10,581 nt of DNA from Kiritimatiellia bacterium (GTDB lineage Bacteria > Verrucomicrobiota > Kiritimatiellia > SLAD01): contig SLLF01000366.1 of NCBI GenBank assembly GCA_007134175.1, positions 1-10,581 of the forward strand, in the 5' to 3' direction. Made by a program: the position numbers and the translations under genes. Below are positions 1 to 7,650 of this stretch, piece by piece (positions within the stretch are counted from its first letter, which is position 1; every line of letters begins with the position of its first letter). Below the pieces are notes generated by a model. That model made no database searches. It was not told where the DNA came from and was given only the letters and a program-made list of their open reading frames with translations.

Positions 1-406
1 CGATCGCGCAGTCGAACCGGAATTCTTCGATGGCGGCCAGCAGGGTCGGGATTTGCAACCGGTTACGACTGGTCTCGCCCGGTACCGGCCGGGCCACGCC
101 GGCCTTGATCGCCTCCTCCACGGTGCGGACGATTAACTTGGCTTTCAATTCCTCGGCGCGCCGGTCACGGAATTTGATGAGCTCCGGAAAGTTATGGCCG
201 GTATCGATGTTGAGCAGCGGGAAGGGGATCCGGGCGGGATGGAACGCCTTTTCGGCCAGTCGCAGCAGGCAGATCGAATCCTTGCCACCGGAGAACATCA
301 GGGTGGGCCGCTCGAACAGTGCGGCTACTTCACGCAGGATCTGGATCGACTCGGCCTCCAGCATCTCGATATGGGTGAATGGATAGGTTTCCAAATCGGT
401 GTTCAT
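1..406 (-). CDS. cysD: Sulfate adenylyltransferase subunit 2 (ATP sulfurylase small subunit), N-terminal part, cut by window edge
   Basis: The product is the catalytic subunit that, with the GTPase CysN, makes adenylyl sulfate (APS) from sulfate and ATP in the cytoplasm. Only the first 135 residues are present; the family is usually about 300 residues, so the rest runs off the left edge. The PP-loop SGGKDS lies at residues 39-44 (context LMFSGGKDSICLL), followed by NIDTGHNFPE at about 66-75 and the VPGETSRNRLQIPTL stretch near 108-122, all typical of CysD. The ATG at 404-406 is preceded by AAGGAA (413-418) at a spacing of 6 bases. The gene starts 16 bases after the cysH stop codon on the same strand, so the two are probably co-transcribed. 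cysN is expected next but lies outside the window. Family assignment is firm. Confidence 0.96.
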   Translation of the reverse strand, partial: MNTDLETYPFTHIEMLEAESIQILREVAALFERPTLMFSGGKDSICLLRLAEKAFHPARIPFPLLNIDTGHNFPELIKFRDRRAEELKAKLIVRTVEEAIKAGVARPVPGETSRNRLQIPTLLAAIEEFRFDCAI

Positions 407-422
407 GCATTGTTCCTTTTGA

Positions 423-1139
423 TCAACGGTGCAAACCGCACTCCTTATGTTCCGGGCTTTCCCACCACCAGCGACCTGCCCGTTCATCTTCCCCCGGTTG
501 CACAGCCCGGGTGCAGGGGGCGCAGCCGATGGATGGGTAGCCCTGGTCATGCAGTTGATTGTAGGGAATCTTATGCTCCCGCACAAACGACCAGACTTCA
601 TCCAGCGACCAGTTAGCCAGCGGATTGAACTTCCACATCCCGTTGTGTGCCTCGTCGCGTTCCAGCACGGCCAGCGCCTGCCGTGTCACGCTTTGATCGC
701 GACGTTGCCCGGTAATCCAGGCATCGTGCCCGGTCAAGGCACGCCGCAGCGGTTCCACCTTGCGCAGCCCGCAGCACTCCTTGCGATTCTCAACCGATTC
801 GCGAAAAGAGTACAACCCTTTCGTACGTTCCAATTGTTCCACGTCCTCGGTCAAGGGAAAATACCACTCGATGTCCACGTCGTATCGTCTACCTATGCGC
901 TCCGCGCACTCGTACGTTGCTTCCGGCAATCGCCCTGTATCCAATGCAAAAATAGGTGCTCGCGGGCAAATGGCGATCAGTCGGTGGATCAGCACCACAT
1001 CTTCCAGGCCAAAGCTCGACGCCAAGGTCAGGCGCGGATGAAAGGTCTCCACGGCATATCGCAAAACATGATCCACATTGGCCGGATCAACTTGTGCCCA
1101 GCCCGCAGGATACCCATGATTATTACGCTTCTCCGCCAA
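423..1139 (-). CDS. cysH: Adenylyl-sulfate (APS) reductase, thioredoxin-dependent, [4Fe-4S] type
   Basis: The 238-residue enzyme reduces activated sulfate to sulfite and AMP. The nucleotide-binding stretch LASSFGLEDVVLIH is at about 39-52, LDTGRLPEATY at 66-76 and WITGQRRDQS at 141-150. Cysteine pairs at 122-123 (KECCGLRKVEPL) and 206/209 (GCAPCTRAV) are the four cluster ligands known from APS reductases of the plant and bacterial assimilatory group. Cys234 in the terminal ECGLH motif is the catalytic cysteine. PAPS reductases such as E. coli CysH lack the cluster pairs, so APS is the inferred substrate; some cluster-bearing enzymes also accept PAPS. The start is TTG: AGGAGA at 1145-1150 sits 5 bases upstream, and there is no ATG in frame near the N-terminus. 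It is the first gene of the minus-strand unit, divergent from cysJ. Confidence 0.95.
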   Translation of the reverse strand: MAEKRNNHGYPAGWAQVDPANVDHVLRYAVETFHPRLTLASSFGLEDVVLIHRLIAICPRAPIFALDTGRLPEATYECAERIGRRYDVDIEWYFPLTEDVEQLERTKGLYSFRESVENRKECCGLRKVEPLRRALTGHDAWITGQRRDQSVTRQALAVLERDEAHNGMWKFNPLANWSLDEVWSFVREHKIPYNQLHDQGYPSIGCAPCTRAVQPGEDERAGRWWWESPEHKECGLHR

Positions 1140-1144
1140 CCTAA

Positions 1145-1150
1145 TCTCCT
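1145..1150 (-). promoter_or_regulatory. Ribosome binding site fixing the TTG start of cysH
   Basis: Read on the minus strand this is AGGAGA, 5 bases before TTG at 1137-1139. It is the only strong Shine-Dalgarno-like match near the N-terminal end of the cysH frame, and the frame has no early ATG, so it decides the start. Confidence 0.7.
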
Positions 1151-1237
1151 AACCCATACTGAAGTCGCCCACGTTGGGGTCTACGGTTCTTTTGTACCAT
1201 CTTTTTCCTCGCAAGTTTTAATCAACTAAATATCTAT

Positions 1238-1265
1238 AGAGTATATGCAAATTAATAAGAGTCAA
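1238..1265 (-). promoter_or_regulatory. Candidate promoter of cysH-cysD
   Basis: On the minus strand TTGACT (1265 down to 1260) is followed after 16 bases by TACTCT (1243 down to 1238). The -35 match to the sigma-70 consensus is good and the -10 match is partial (T, A and final T). The predicted transcript would have a leader of roughly 90 bases before the cysH TTG. Overlapping alternatives such as TATACT (14-base spacing) exist, so the exact -10 is uncertain. Confidence 0.4.
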
Positions 1266-1284
1266 CCAGGAAATTTCAGTAGAA

Positions 1285-1303
1285 GAGGTTCATGCAAAAC
1301 CTC
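1285..1303. promoter_or_regulatory. Palindrome GAGGTT-n7-AACCTC, possible operator
   Basis: Perfect 6-base arms (1285-1290 and 1298-1303) flank a 7-base centre, about 20 bases upstream of the candidate cysH -35. The size and position fit a dimeric regulator site. A short second inverted repeat, CGTGT/ACACG (1305-1309 and 1316-1320), follows immediately. Function is inferred only. Confidence 0.3.
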
Positions 1304-1344
1304 CCGTGTCCCGACACACGATCTTCCCACAAATCTTCGGTCAA

Positions 1345-1388
1345 CGATAGCTTGATATCTAATCGTGGTCCGCTATCGCCCGTTATCG
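1345..1388. repeat. Cluster of CTATCG-like hexamers (one inverted)
   Basis: CGATAGC at 1345-1351 and GCTATCG at 1372-1378 form a 7-base inverted repeat 20 bases apart. TTATCG follows at 1383-1388, and another exact CTATCG lies at 1481-1486 just downstream of the candidate cysJ -10. Repetition of one hexamer in a short promoter region suggests half-sites of a DNA-binding regulator, but none can be named. Confidence 0.35.
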
Positions 1389-1445
1389 TCAGCCGAGCGT
1401 CTGATCCAAGGTCCTATTTTTCGATTAAGGTGTGCGGGCAACTTC

Positions 1446-1473
1446 TTGACAGTGATCATAAATCCATTACTCT
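1446..1473 (+). promoter_or_regulatory. Candidate promoter of the cysJ-cysI unit
   Basis: A perfect -35 hexamer TTGACA (1446-1451) is followed after 16 bases by TACTCT (1468-1473). The -10 element overlaps an inverted repeat TTACT-CT-AGTAA (1467-1478), a position where a bound regulator would block polymerase. The transcript leader would be about 110 bases. The spacing and -10 sequence match the candidate promoter facing cysH. Confidence 0.5.
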
Positions 1474-1551
1474 AGTAACCCTATCGGATATAAGTTGTAA
1501 ATGTTGACTTGGCTTTTAAGCCTCTTTAGAGTAGCTGAAGCCTGAAGAACG

Positions 1552-1579
1552 CAGAGACCGGCGCTTGAAAGCGCCTCTG
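1552..1579 (+). promoter_or_regulatory. Leader hairpin abutting the cysJ ribosome binding site
   Basis: GGCGCT (1560-1565), a TGAA loop and AGCGCC (1570-1575) form a perfect six-pair stem. CAGA (1552-1555) and TCTG (1576-1579) can extend it across a four-base bulge. The last base of the structure is the first G of the GGGA ribosome binding site (1579-1582), so folding could affect access to the GTG start at 1591. A smaller hairpin, GGCT-TTTA-AGCC, lies upstream at 1511-1522. It has no U-tract, so it is not a terminator. Confidence 0.4.
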
Positions 1580-1590
1580 GGAATAGCAAA

Positions 1591-3381
1591 GTGGAAATAT
1601 CGAATAACCCAATTACATCAGATCAGTTACAGAAAATCATGTCGCTGATCGGTGATCTTAATGCGCGGCAACTGATCTGGTTAAGCGGCTATTTGGCCGG
1701 CTTGGCCGGTGGTGATTCGGGGGTGGCGCCGATACCGGAACGGGCTGACGGCGGTCCGGCGGTGACGATCCTTTTCGGCTCCCAGACCGGGAACGGCGAG
1801 GAATTGGCCCGGCTGTTGGCCGACCGTGCGCGTGGCCACGGTTACCAACCGGCCGTCAAGGACATGGCCGACTACAAGAAGAGCGCGTTGAAACAGGAGA
1901 AGCACCTGCTGGTAATCGTCAGCACCCATGGGGAAGGGGATCCGCCGGATACCGCGTTGGAATTACACGAGTTCATCCATTCAAAGCGCGCTCCGGACTT
2001 AAAAGACTTGAACTACGCTGTGCTAGCCCTGGGGGATACCTCCTACGAACATTTCTGCCAGACGGGACGTGATTTTGACGAGCGGCTGACGGCTTTGGGC
2101 GCTACGCGGATTCACGACCGCAAGGATTGTGATGTGGATTACGAGGCCGATGCGGCCGAGTGGATGGAGGGCGTGCTGACCAAGCTGGAACCCATGTTGC
2201 AGGTGTCAGTACCCGCCATGAGCGGGGGGGGCACCATGACCGGCGTGGCCGGAACAGCCCCCAAATGGTCGAAGAAGAATCCGTTTCAGGCACCGATGCT
2301 GGAGCGCATCAATTTGAACGGGCGCGGCTCCGGTAAACAGACGCTGCATATCGAATTGTCGCTGGAGGATTCGGGGTTGCGGTATGCGCCCGGCGACGCC
2401 ATCGGCGTATTGCCGACAAACCGGCCCGACCTGGTCTTTGCTGTGATCGAGGCACTGGGCGAAGATCCCGAAGGGACGGTCAACACCGCGAGCGGCTCGT
2501 GCGCCTTGCGACAGGCCTTGACGGCCCAGTACGATATCACCACGCTGACCCGGCCGCTGTTGCAGCGGTACGTGGAAAAGGGTGCCGCTCCTGAACTGGA
2601 GACGTTACTGGAAGACGCCAACCACCGGAAGCTGATGCAGTGGGTGGAGGGGCGTGATCTGCTCGATCTCCTGCAAACGTGGCCGCTACCTGAGCTGAAG
2701 GGGCAGGATCTGGTCGATTTACTCCGTCGGTTGCCGCCGCGGCTCTATAGTATTGCGAGTAGTCTAGCGGCCCACCCGGATGAGGCGCACATTACCGTGG
2801 CGGTGGTGCAGTACGACTCCAACGGGCGCCAGCGCTCGGGGGTTTGCTCCAACTACTTGGCGGATTTGGACGAGGACGCTACGGTACCGGTCTATATCCA
2901 CGAGAATCGCCAGTTCCGTCTGCCGGATGATCCAGCGGTGCCGGTCATCATGATCGGTCCCGGGACGGGCGTCGCGCCCTTCCGCGCTTTTTTGGAGGAA
3001 CGCGAGGCCCACGGGGGCAGCGGACCAAACTGGCTTTTCTATGGCGATCGCCACTTTACCACGGATTTCATGTACCAGACCGAATTGCTAAAGCTCTATC
3101 GGGACGGTATACTGAGTAAATTCAACGTGGCCTTTTCGCGGGACCAGCCGGCCAAACGGTACGTGCAGCATGTTATGCAGGAGGAAGCGGCTGAGCTCTA
3201 TCGCTGGTTGGAGGAGGGGGCCAACCTGTACGTATGCGGCGACGCAAAACAGATGGCACCGGCGGTGCACGAAACCTTGGTTGACGTGGTGGCGGCGCAA
3301 TCGGGCCGGAACCGTGAAGCCGCGGAAGATTACGTCAAACAGTTGATAAAAGCTAAACGCTACCAGAGGGATACCTATTGA
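1591..3381 (+). CDS. cysJ: Assimilatory sulfite reductase (NADPH) flavoprotein, alpha subunit
   Basis: The 596-residue flavoprotein passes electrons from NADPH through FAD and FMN to the CysI hemoprotein; E. coli CysJ has 599 residues. In order: an N-terminal helix region ending [14 protein letters not shown] (27-40); a flavodoxin-like FMN domain with [10 protein letters not shown] (62-71), [10 protein letters not shown] (111-120) and [10 protein letters not shown] (147-156); a FAD-binding reductase domain with RLYSIASS (384-391) and GVCSNYL (417-423); and an NADPH domain with [12 protein letters not shown] (456-467), SRDQ (516-519) and [10 protein letters not shown] (547-556). It ends in the conserved KRYQRDTY. 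The start is GTG at 1591, with GGGA at 1579-1582. The first ATG in frame (codon 17) would remove conserved N-terminal sequence. The gene overlaps or abuts cysI at the 3' end. Confidence 0.97.
   Translation: MEISNNPITSDQLQKIMSLIGDLNARQLIWLSGYLAGLAGGDSGVAPIPERADGGPAVTILFGSQTGNGEELARLLADRARGHGYQPAVKDMADYKKSALKQEKHLLVIVSTHGEGDPPDTALELHEFIHSKRAPDLKDLNYAVLALGDTSYEHFCQTGRDFDERLTALGATRIHDRKDCDVDYEADAAEWMEGVLTKLEPMLQVSVPAMSGGGTMTGVAGTAPKWSKKNPFQAPMLERINLNGRGSGKQTLHIELSLEDSGLRYAPGDAIGVLPTNRPDLVFAVIEALGEDPEGTVNTASGSCALRQALTAQYDITTLTRPLLQRYVEKGAAPELETLLEDANHRKLMQWVEGRDLLDLLQTWPLPELKGQDLVDLLRRLPPRLYSIASSLAAHPDEAHITVAVVQYDSNGRQRSGVCSNYLADLDEDATVPVYIHENRQFRLPDDPAVPVIMIGPGTGVAPFRAFLEEREAHGGSGPNWLFYGDRHFTTDFMYQTELLKLYRDGILSKFNVAFSRDQPAKRYVQHVMQEEAAELYRWLEEGANLYVCGDAKQMAPAVHETLVDVVAAQSGRNREAAEDYVKQLIKAKRYQRDTY
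3365..3370 (+). promoter_or_regulatory. Ribosome binding site bearing on the cysI start choice
   Basis: AGAGGG within the end of cysJ lies 7 bases before TTG (3378) and 13 bases before ATG (3384). The spacing favours TTG, which overlaps the cysJ stop codon by 4 bases. The ATG only two codons later remains possible. Confidence 0.5.
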
Positions 3382-5108
3382 TCATGCCGGACAAGGAAAA
3401 GAAAACAGCCGACTTCAGCGCCGTTGAGCAGATCAAGGAACAAAGCGCTTACCTACGGGGCACCATCCTGGAAGGGTTGCGTGATCCGTTGACCGGCGCC
3501 ATCGCGGAGGCCGATACCAACCTGACCAAGTTTCACGGTTGTTACCAGCAGGACGATCGCGATTTGCGGGCCGAACGGCTCAAACAGAAATTGGAGCCGC
3601 TCTATTCCTTCATGGTGCGCGTCCGGGTGCCGGGCGGGGTCTGCACGCCGCAGCAGTGGCTCGAAATGGACCGCTTGGCTAATGAATTCGCCAACGGGAC
3701 GCTCAAACTGACCACCCGTCAGGCTTACCAGTTCCATGGCGTATTGAAGCGCAACTTGAAACCAACGATCAAGGAAGTGAACGATGCGTTGCTGGATACG
3801 CTGGCTGCCTGCGGCGACGTGAACCGCAACGTGATGTGTAATCCGAATCCGGCGTTGTCGCCGCTGCACGCCGAGGCGCTGCGCTACGCGCAGGCGATCA
3901 GCGACCACTTGACTCCCCGCACGCCCGCCTACCACGAAATCTGGCTGGACAAACAGCGGGTGGCCGGCGGACCCAACGGGAATGAGGAGCCGATCTACGG
4001 ACGTACCTATCTGCCCCGAAAATTCAAAATGGGGATTGCGATTCCACCTCATAACGATGTCGATGTCTTTTCCCAGGACATTGGGCTGATCGCCATCGAA
4101 GCCGACAATCAACTGGCTGGTTTCAATGTAGTCGTGGGCGGTGGAATGGGGATGACGCACAATGTGCGGGAAACCTATCCCCGCGTCGGCTCGTTGATCG
4201 GGTTTTGTGCCGCGGATCAAGTGGTAACGGTGTCCGAGGAAATCGTTAAGATTCAGCGGGACTTCGGCGACCGGACCAATCGCGCCCATGCCCGGTTGAA
4301 ATACACCATCGACGACCACGGCGTTGACTGGCTTAAGGGGACCCTGCACGAGCGTCTGGGCTGGGAGCTGGATGCGCCGCGTGCGACCACGTTTACGCAA
4401 AACGGGGATGTGTATGGTTGGCAACAGAGCGCGGATAAGCAATGGCATTACACCGTCTTCATTCAGAACGGGCGGGTCCGCGATACGGTGGCCGAACCGG
4501 TCATGTCCGGGCTGCGTGCCATCGCACAGGTGCATAAGGGCGATTTCAGGTTGACGCCCAACCAGAACCTGATGATCTGTGGCGTGGCCGGCCGTGCCAA
4601 AACGAAAATTACGGCGCTGTTGAAGGAATACGGCCTGGACAACGGCCATCATCGGTCCGCTATGCGCTTGAACAGCATGGCGTGTGTCGCGCTGCCGACC
4701 TGCGGGCTGGCCATGGCGGAGAGTGAACGCTACCTGCCGACGCTGCTGGATAAAATCGATGAGCTGCTGGATCAAAACGGATTGCGCGACGAACCGATCA
4801 CCATTCGCATGACCGGATGTCCCAATGGCTGTGCCCGTCCTTATATTGCCGAGATCGCACTGGTCGGCCGGGCGCCGGGCATCTACAATCTGTATCTGGG
4901 CGGCGGCTTCTACGGGCAGCGCCTCAATCGGCTATACAAACCGTCGCTTAAGGAACCGCAAATCCTGAAGGAGCTGGCCGCACTCTTCAAGGACTATGCC
5001 GCCAATCGCCAGGACGGCGAGCACTTTGGCGATTTTGTAATCCGGCAGGGTGTGGTTGCCGAAGTGACCGAAGGCCGCCTGTTCCATGAAGGGTTGGAAA
5101 AGATTTGA
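3378..5108 (+). CDS. cysI: Assimilatory sulfite reductase (NADPH) hemoprotein, beta subunit
   Basis: The 576-residue siroheme and [4Fe-4S] enzyme carries out the six-electron reduction of sulfite to sulfide using electrons from CysJ. The cluster and siroheme ligands are all visible: Cys436 and Cys442 in MACVALPTC, and Cys481 and Cys485 in MTGCPNGC, two residues on from the E. coli positions as I recall them. Other family blocks are [10 protein letters not shown] (about 26-35), [11 protein letters not shown] (53-63), [30 protein letters not shown] and [10 protein letters not shown]. The start is either TTG at 3378 (7-base spacing, overlapping the cysJ TGA) or ATG at 3384, a difference of two residues. 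It is translationally linked to cysJ. A siroheme synthase gene is not in the window. Confidence 0.97.
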   Translation: MIMPDKEKKTADFSAVEQIKEQSAYLRGTILEGLRDPLTGAIAEADTNLTKFHGCYQQDDRDLRAERLKQKLEPLYSFMVRVRVPGGVCTPQQWLEMDRLANEFANGTLKLTTRQAYQFHGVLKRNLKPTIKEVNDALLDTLAACGDVNRNVMCNPNPALSPLHAEALRYAQAISDHLTPRTPAYHEIWLDKQRVAGGPNGNEEPIYGRTYLPRKFKMGIAIPPHNDVDVFSQDIGLIAIEADNQLAGFNVVVGGGMGMTHNVRETYPRVGSLIGFCAADQVVTVSEEIVKIQRDFGDRTNRAHARLKYTIDDHGVDWLKGTLHERLGWELDAPRATTFTQNGDVYGWQQSADKQWHYTVFIQNGRVRDTVAEPVMSGLRAIAQVHKGDFRLTPNQNLMICGVAGRAKTKITALLKEYGLDNGHHRSAMRLNSMACVALPTCGLAMAESERYLPTLLDKIDELLDQNGLRDEPITIRMTGCPNGCARPYIAEIALVGRAPGIYNLYLGGGFYGQRLNRLYKPSLKEPQILKELAALFKDYAANRQDGEHFGDFVIRQGVVAEVTEGRLFHEGLEKI

Positions 5109-5151
5109 CCCGCCATTACCATACGTGTGTGTTACCAATTGAGAGGTACCT

Positions 5152-5751
5152 ATGACAACAACTGACGATCTGAAAGTGACCGGCGAATTCCTGCCGGATC
5201 CCAATATGTGCCGGTTTGAAGTGAACCGCACATTGCTGGAGGATTGGACCGTAGTGTTCCAGCGTCCGGAAGATTCCCTTGATTCCCCGCTGGCGGATGC
5301 CTTGTTTGCCGTGGAGGGCATCACCAAGGTGAAGGTATCGGGCAACGCCATTACGTTGACCAAGAATGTGCCGACGCCCTGGCCGGAAATGGCCAAATAT
5401 ATCCTGCCCGCGATCAAGCAGCCCTTGCTGGATCCCCGCCCGCCGATTTCGGATGCGGCGTTGGACGCGGTGCAAGCCGATCCACAAACGGATATGGCGG
5501 AGCTGATCGAACAATTGCTGGAGGCGCATATCAACCCGGCCTTGGCGTCGCACGGCGGTTTTGTCAAATTGGTAAAAATCGAGGATCGCGACGTCTACAT
5601 TGAAATGGGCGGGGGATGCCAGGGCTGTGCAGCGTCGAAAATGACGATGAAACATGGGGTGGAAAACGCCATTCGCGATGTCTGTCCGCAGGTACGCGAG
5701 GTGATTGACGCCACCGATCATACGGCCGGCGACAATCCGTATTACCGCTAG
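5152..5751 (+). CDS. Nfu-type Fe-S cluster carrier (Nfu N-terminal domain plus NifU-like C-terminal domain)
   Basis: The 199-residue protein has the two-domain layout of Nfu scaffold and carrier proteins. An Nfu N-terminal domain spans about 10-95 (PDPNMCRFEVNRTLLE, SPLADALFAVEGITKVKVSG, AITLTKN). A NifU-like C-terminal domain spans about 115-188 with NPALASHGGFVKLV and GGGCQGCAASKMTM, whose Cys156 and Cys159 form the CxxC that binds a [4Fe-4S] cluster at a dimer interface in this family. E. coli NfuA instead has an A-type-like N-terminal domain, so this is the NFU1-like arrangement. GAGAGG at 5141-5146 is 5 bases before the ATG. It lies 43 bases after cysI on the same strand. A role in supplying clusters to CysI and CysH is inferred from position; a general housekeeping role is equally possible. 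Confidence 0.88.
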   Translation: MTTTDDLKVTGEFLPDPNMCRFEVNRTLLEDWTVVFQRPEDSLDSPLADALFAVEGITKVKVSGNAITLTKNVPTPWPEMAKYILPAIKQPLLDPRPPISDAALDAVQADPQTDMAELIEQLLEAHINPALASHGGFVKLVKIEDRDVYIEMGGGCQGCAASKMTMKHGVENAIRDVCPQVREVIDATDHTAGDNPYYR

Positions 5752-5779
5752 TTCCGTGGGATCAAAGAGGGGGTAGGGG

Positions 5780-6313
5780 ATGGAGGAGAGCACTACGCAA
5801 CGCCGGACGCTCTATCAGGGGCGCGTAGTCGGCCTTGAATTGCACGATGTGCGGTTGCCGGATGGGCGTACGGCGTTGCGGGAAATTGTCCGGCACGCCC
5901 CGGCGGTGGGCGTGGTCGCGGAGCTGGCGGATGGTCGTTTTGCCCTGGTGCGCCAGTACCGTAAACCGGTCGAAAGAACGGTACTGGAGATTGTGGCCGG
6001 TATCCGTGAACCGGGCGAAACGGCGGTCGAGGCCGCGCGGCGCGAGCTCCTGGAGGAGACCGGCTACTCCGCGGTGACGTTGACCCGATTGGGCACGTGC
6101 TATCCTTCACCCGGCTATGTGGATGAACAGATTGATTTGTTCCATGCGCAACTGGCCCGGGAGCCCGTGGCGACGTCACTGGATGAAGATGAGAATGTAT
6201 GTATGGAATGCTATACGTCCACTGAGATTTCGGCTATGATCGACCGTGGCGAAATTCAAGACGCCAAGACCTTGCTGGCGTGGTTTTGGTGGCAACGGGA
6301 GCGTTCGGTATGA
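5780..6313 (+). CDS. Nudix hydrolase, ADP-ribose pyrophosphatase-like
   Basis: The 177-residue protein contains a complete Nudix box: Gly74, Glu80 and RELLEETGY at 88-96, matching GX5EX7REUXEEXGU. That motif binds the metal ions for hydrolysis of a nucleoside diphosphate linked to another moiety. The preceding ALVRQYRKPVERTVLEIVAG and the downstream SPGYVDE (110-116) resemble ADP-ribose pyrophosphatases (NudF-like), so ADP-ribose or an ADP-sugar is the likeliest substrate, though subfamily calls in Nudix enzymes are often unreliable. The purine-rich AGAGGGGGTAGGGG directly before the ATG provides the ribosome binding site. It follows nfu by 28 bases and its TGA overlaps the ATG of the next gene as ATGA, suggesting translational coupling. 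Confidence 0.9.
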   Translation: MEESTTQRRTLYQGRVVGLELHDVRLPDGRTALREIVRHAPAVGVVAELADGRFALVRQYRKPVERTVLEIVAGIREPGETAVEAARRELLEETGYSAVTLTRLGTCYPSPGYVDEQIDLFHAQLAREPVATSLDEDENVCMECYTSTEISAMIDRGEIQDAKTLLAWFWWQRERSV

Positions 6314-7650
6314 AAAAATGGTTTCACTGGGTTGTGGCCAAAATACGGCAAGGATTGAAATTCATCCATCACGAGCTGTGGGAAGAGGAGCTGAGCCTCC
6401 TGCCCCAACCACGCCGGGCATTGATCCGGCTGCTGCGCACGGGTCACCTGGTGGTGCGCGGTATTAAGCAGGACCACATTCCGCAGCACGCGTCGGCCCT
6501 GACGCTGGGCACGCTCATTTCCATCGTACCGATCCTGGCCATCACGTTTTCGATGTACAAGGGGCTGGGTGCGCGCGAGGAGGAGATCCGCGGCATGCTG
6601 CTGGAATGGATGGAAGACATGCCGCTGGAGTTTCAGGAGTTCATATTGCAAATGCTGGATCAATACGCAGCCGTCAACGTGGCGGCGATGGGCGGCATTT
6701 TCCTGGTCATTGTCCTCTTCATCGTCATCAAGATGCTGGGCGGAATCGAGAAGACGTTCAATAGCGTCTGGTACATCGACTCCTCCCGCAACTGGTTGCG
6801 TAGGGTCAGCAACTACATCAGCATCCTGGTCATTGTACCCATTCTGGTGGTGGCCGCCAGCGCCGCAAGTGCCGTGGTGACCGCGTACCTGCAGGACCAG
6901 CTGGAGACGGTCGCCTGGGTGTGGCGCAGCGTGTTGCGGCTGGGCCCGTTGCTGGCGGTCTGGCTGGCGTTCAGCTTCCTCTACATTGTCGTTCCCAACA
7001 CGCAAGTCAAGCTGGGGCCCGGCTTGATCAGCGGTTTGGTCGGCGCGGTAATGTGGCTGCTCTGGCAGCAATTCTATATTCAATTCCAGGTAGGCGTTGG
7101 TAAATACAATATCATTTACGGCACGTTTGCTTCGGTCCCGATCTTTCTCGGCTGGCTCTACGTGAGCTGGATCATTGTGCTGCTGGGAGCGGAAGTTGCC
7201 TATGCGGTGCAGAATGCCGATACCTATCGACTTGAGCGCAGCGGGACCAGCGCCAGTTTGCGTACGAAGCTGACGATTGCGCTCAGTATTGTCCAGCGGG
7301 CTGCGGCCGCGCTGAGCGGGAAAGGCGAGCTGTTTTCCGCCACGGCGTTCGCCCGTGAAAAACAGATCTCCGTGCGTTTAGTAAACGAAATGGTGCGCGT
7401 ACTGCAGCGGACGGGCCTCTTAGGCGGTTTGCATGAGTTCCCGGACCATTACACGTTGCTGAAAGCACCGGAACAATTGAGGGTGAAGGAGGTGCTCGAT
7501 GCCGTGCTGGCCGACGGTAGCGGACAGGACGGGCCGGGATTGGAGCAGGTTGATGCTGTGGTGCAGCAAACGATAGCGGATTTGGATACCGGTTGGGAGC
7601 AGCAATTGCAGGGACGGACGATTAAGCAACTGGTCGAGGTGGCCGGTTAA
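6310..7650 (+). CDS. YihY/BrkB family inner membrane protein with long C-terminal cytoplasmic tail
   Basis: The 446-residue protein has a hydrophilic N-terminus, then about six hydrophobic segments near 62-82, 123-142, 170-192, 208-228, 236-256 and 278-300. Family-like blocks are HASALTLGTLISIVPILAI, FNSVWYID, YIVVPNTQVKLGPGLISGL and YGTFASVPIFLGWLYVSW (269-286). About 145 residues after the last segment form a soluble tail whose SATAFAREKQISVRLVNEMVRVL portion looks like a winged-helix fold. The family was once labelled ribonuclease BN by mistake; its real role is unclear, with envelope integrity or transport suggested. The ATG at 6310 has GGGAG at 6297-6301 (8-base spacing) and overlaps the Nudix stop by 4 bases. 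An upstream in-frame GTG at 6280 is less likely. Confidence 0.9.
   Translation: MKKWFHWVVAKIRQGLKFIHHELWEEELSLLPQPRRALIRLLRTGHLVVRGIKQDHIPQHASALTLGTLISIVPILAITFSMYKGLGAREEEIRGMLLEWMEDMPLEFQEFILQMLDQYAAVNVAAMGGIFLVIVLFIVIKMLGGIEKTFNSVWYIDSSRNWLRRVSNYISILVIVPILVVAASAASAVVTAYLQDQLETVAWVWRSVLRLGPLLAVWLAFSFLYIVVPNTQVKLGPGLISGLVGAVMWLLWQQFYIQFQVGVGKYNIIYGTFASVPIFLGWLYVSWIIVLLGAEVAYAVQNADTYRLERSGTSASLRTKLTIALSIVQRAAAALSGKGELFSATAFAREKQISVRLVNEMVRVLQRTGLLGGLHEFPDHYTLLKAPEQLRVKEVLDAVLADGSGQDGPGLEQVDAVVQQTIADLDTGWEQQLQGRTIKQLVEVAG

Larger units (their letters stand above)
1140..1590. promoter_or_regulatory. Divergent control region between cysH and cysJ
   Basis: This 451-base interval is visibly more AT-rich than the flanking genes and contains no convincing gene; a 71-codon frame at 1292-1507 lacks a ribosome binding site and recognisable motifs. 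It must carry the promoters of both sulfur units. Visible inside are candidate promoters at 1238-1265 (minus) and 1446-1473 (plus), a palindrome at 1285-1303, repeated CTATCG-like hexamers at 1345-1350, 1373-1378, 1383-1388 and 1481-1486, and two hairpins in the cysJ leader (1511-1522 and 1552-1579). No known riboswitch class was recognised. Control by a CysB-like or other sulfur-responsive regulator is plausible from context only. Confidence 0.75.

Noticed and set aside
429..1229. Plus-strand open frame opposite cysH (266 codons)
   Set aside because: The minus-strand frame is an unambiguous APS reductase with all its cysteines; the opposite frame shows no family features.
1292..1507. 71-codon plus-strand frame in the cysH-cysJ interval
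   Set aside because: It spans the candidate cysJ promoter and regulatory repeats, lacks a ribosome binding site and has no recognisable motif.
3453..4775. Long open frame (440 codons) on the minus strand opposite cysI
   Set aside because: It lies entirely within the clear cysI gene, has no recognisable domain and no ribosome binding site, and looks like a side effect of codon bias in GC-rich DNA.
5793..6179. Proline- and arginine-rich minus-strand frame opposite the Nudix gene
   Set aside because: Low-complexity translation typical of the antisense of a GC-rich gene; the Nudix box on the plus strand settles the coding strand.
6280..6309. Upstream GTG start for the YihY gene
   Set aside because: The ATG at 6310 has a well-spaced GGGAG and the common ATGA overlap; the ten extra residues would lie wholly inside the Nudix gene.
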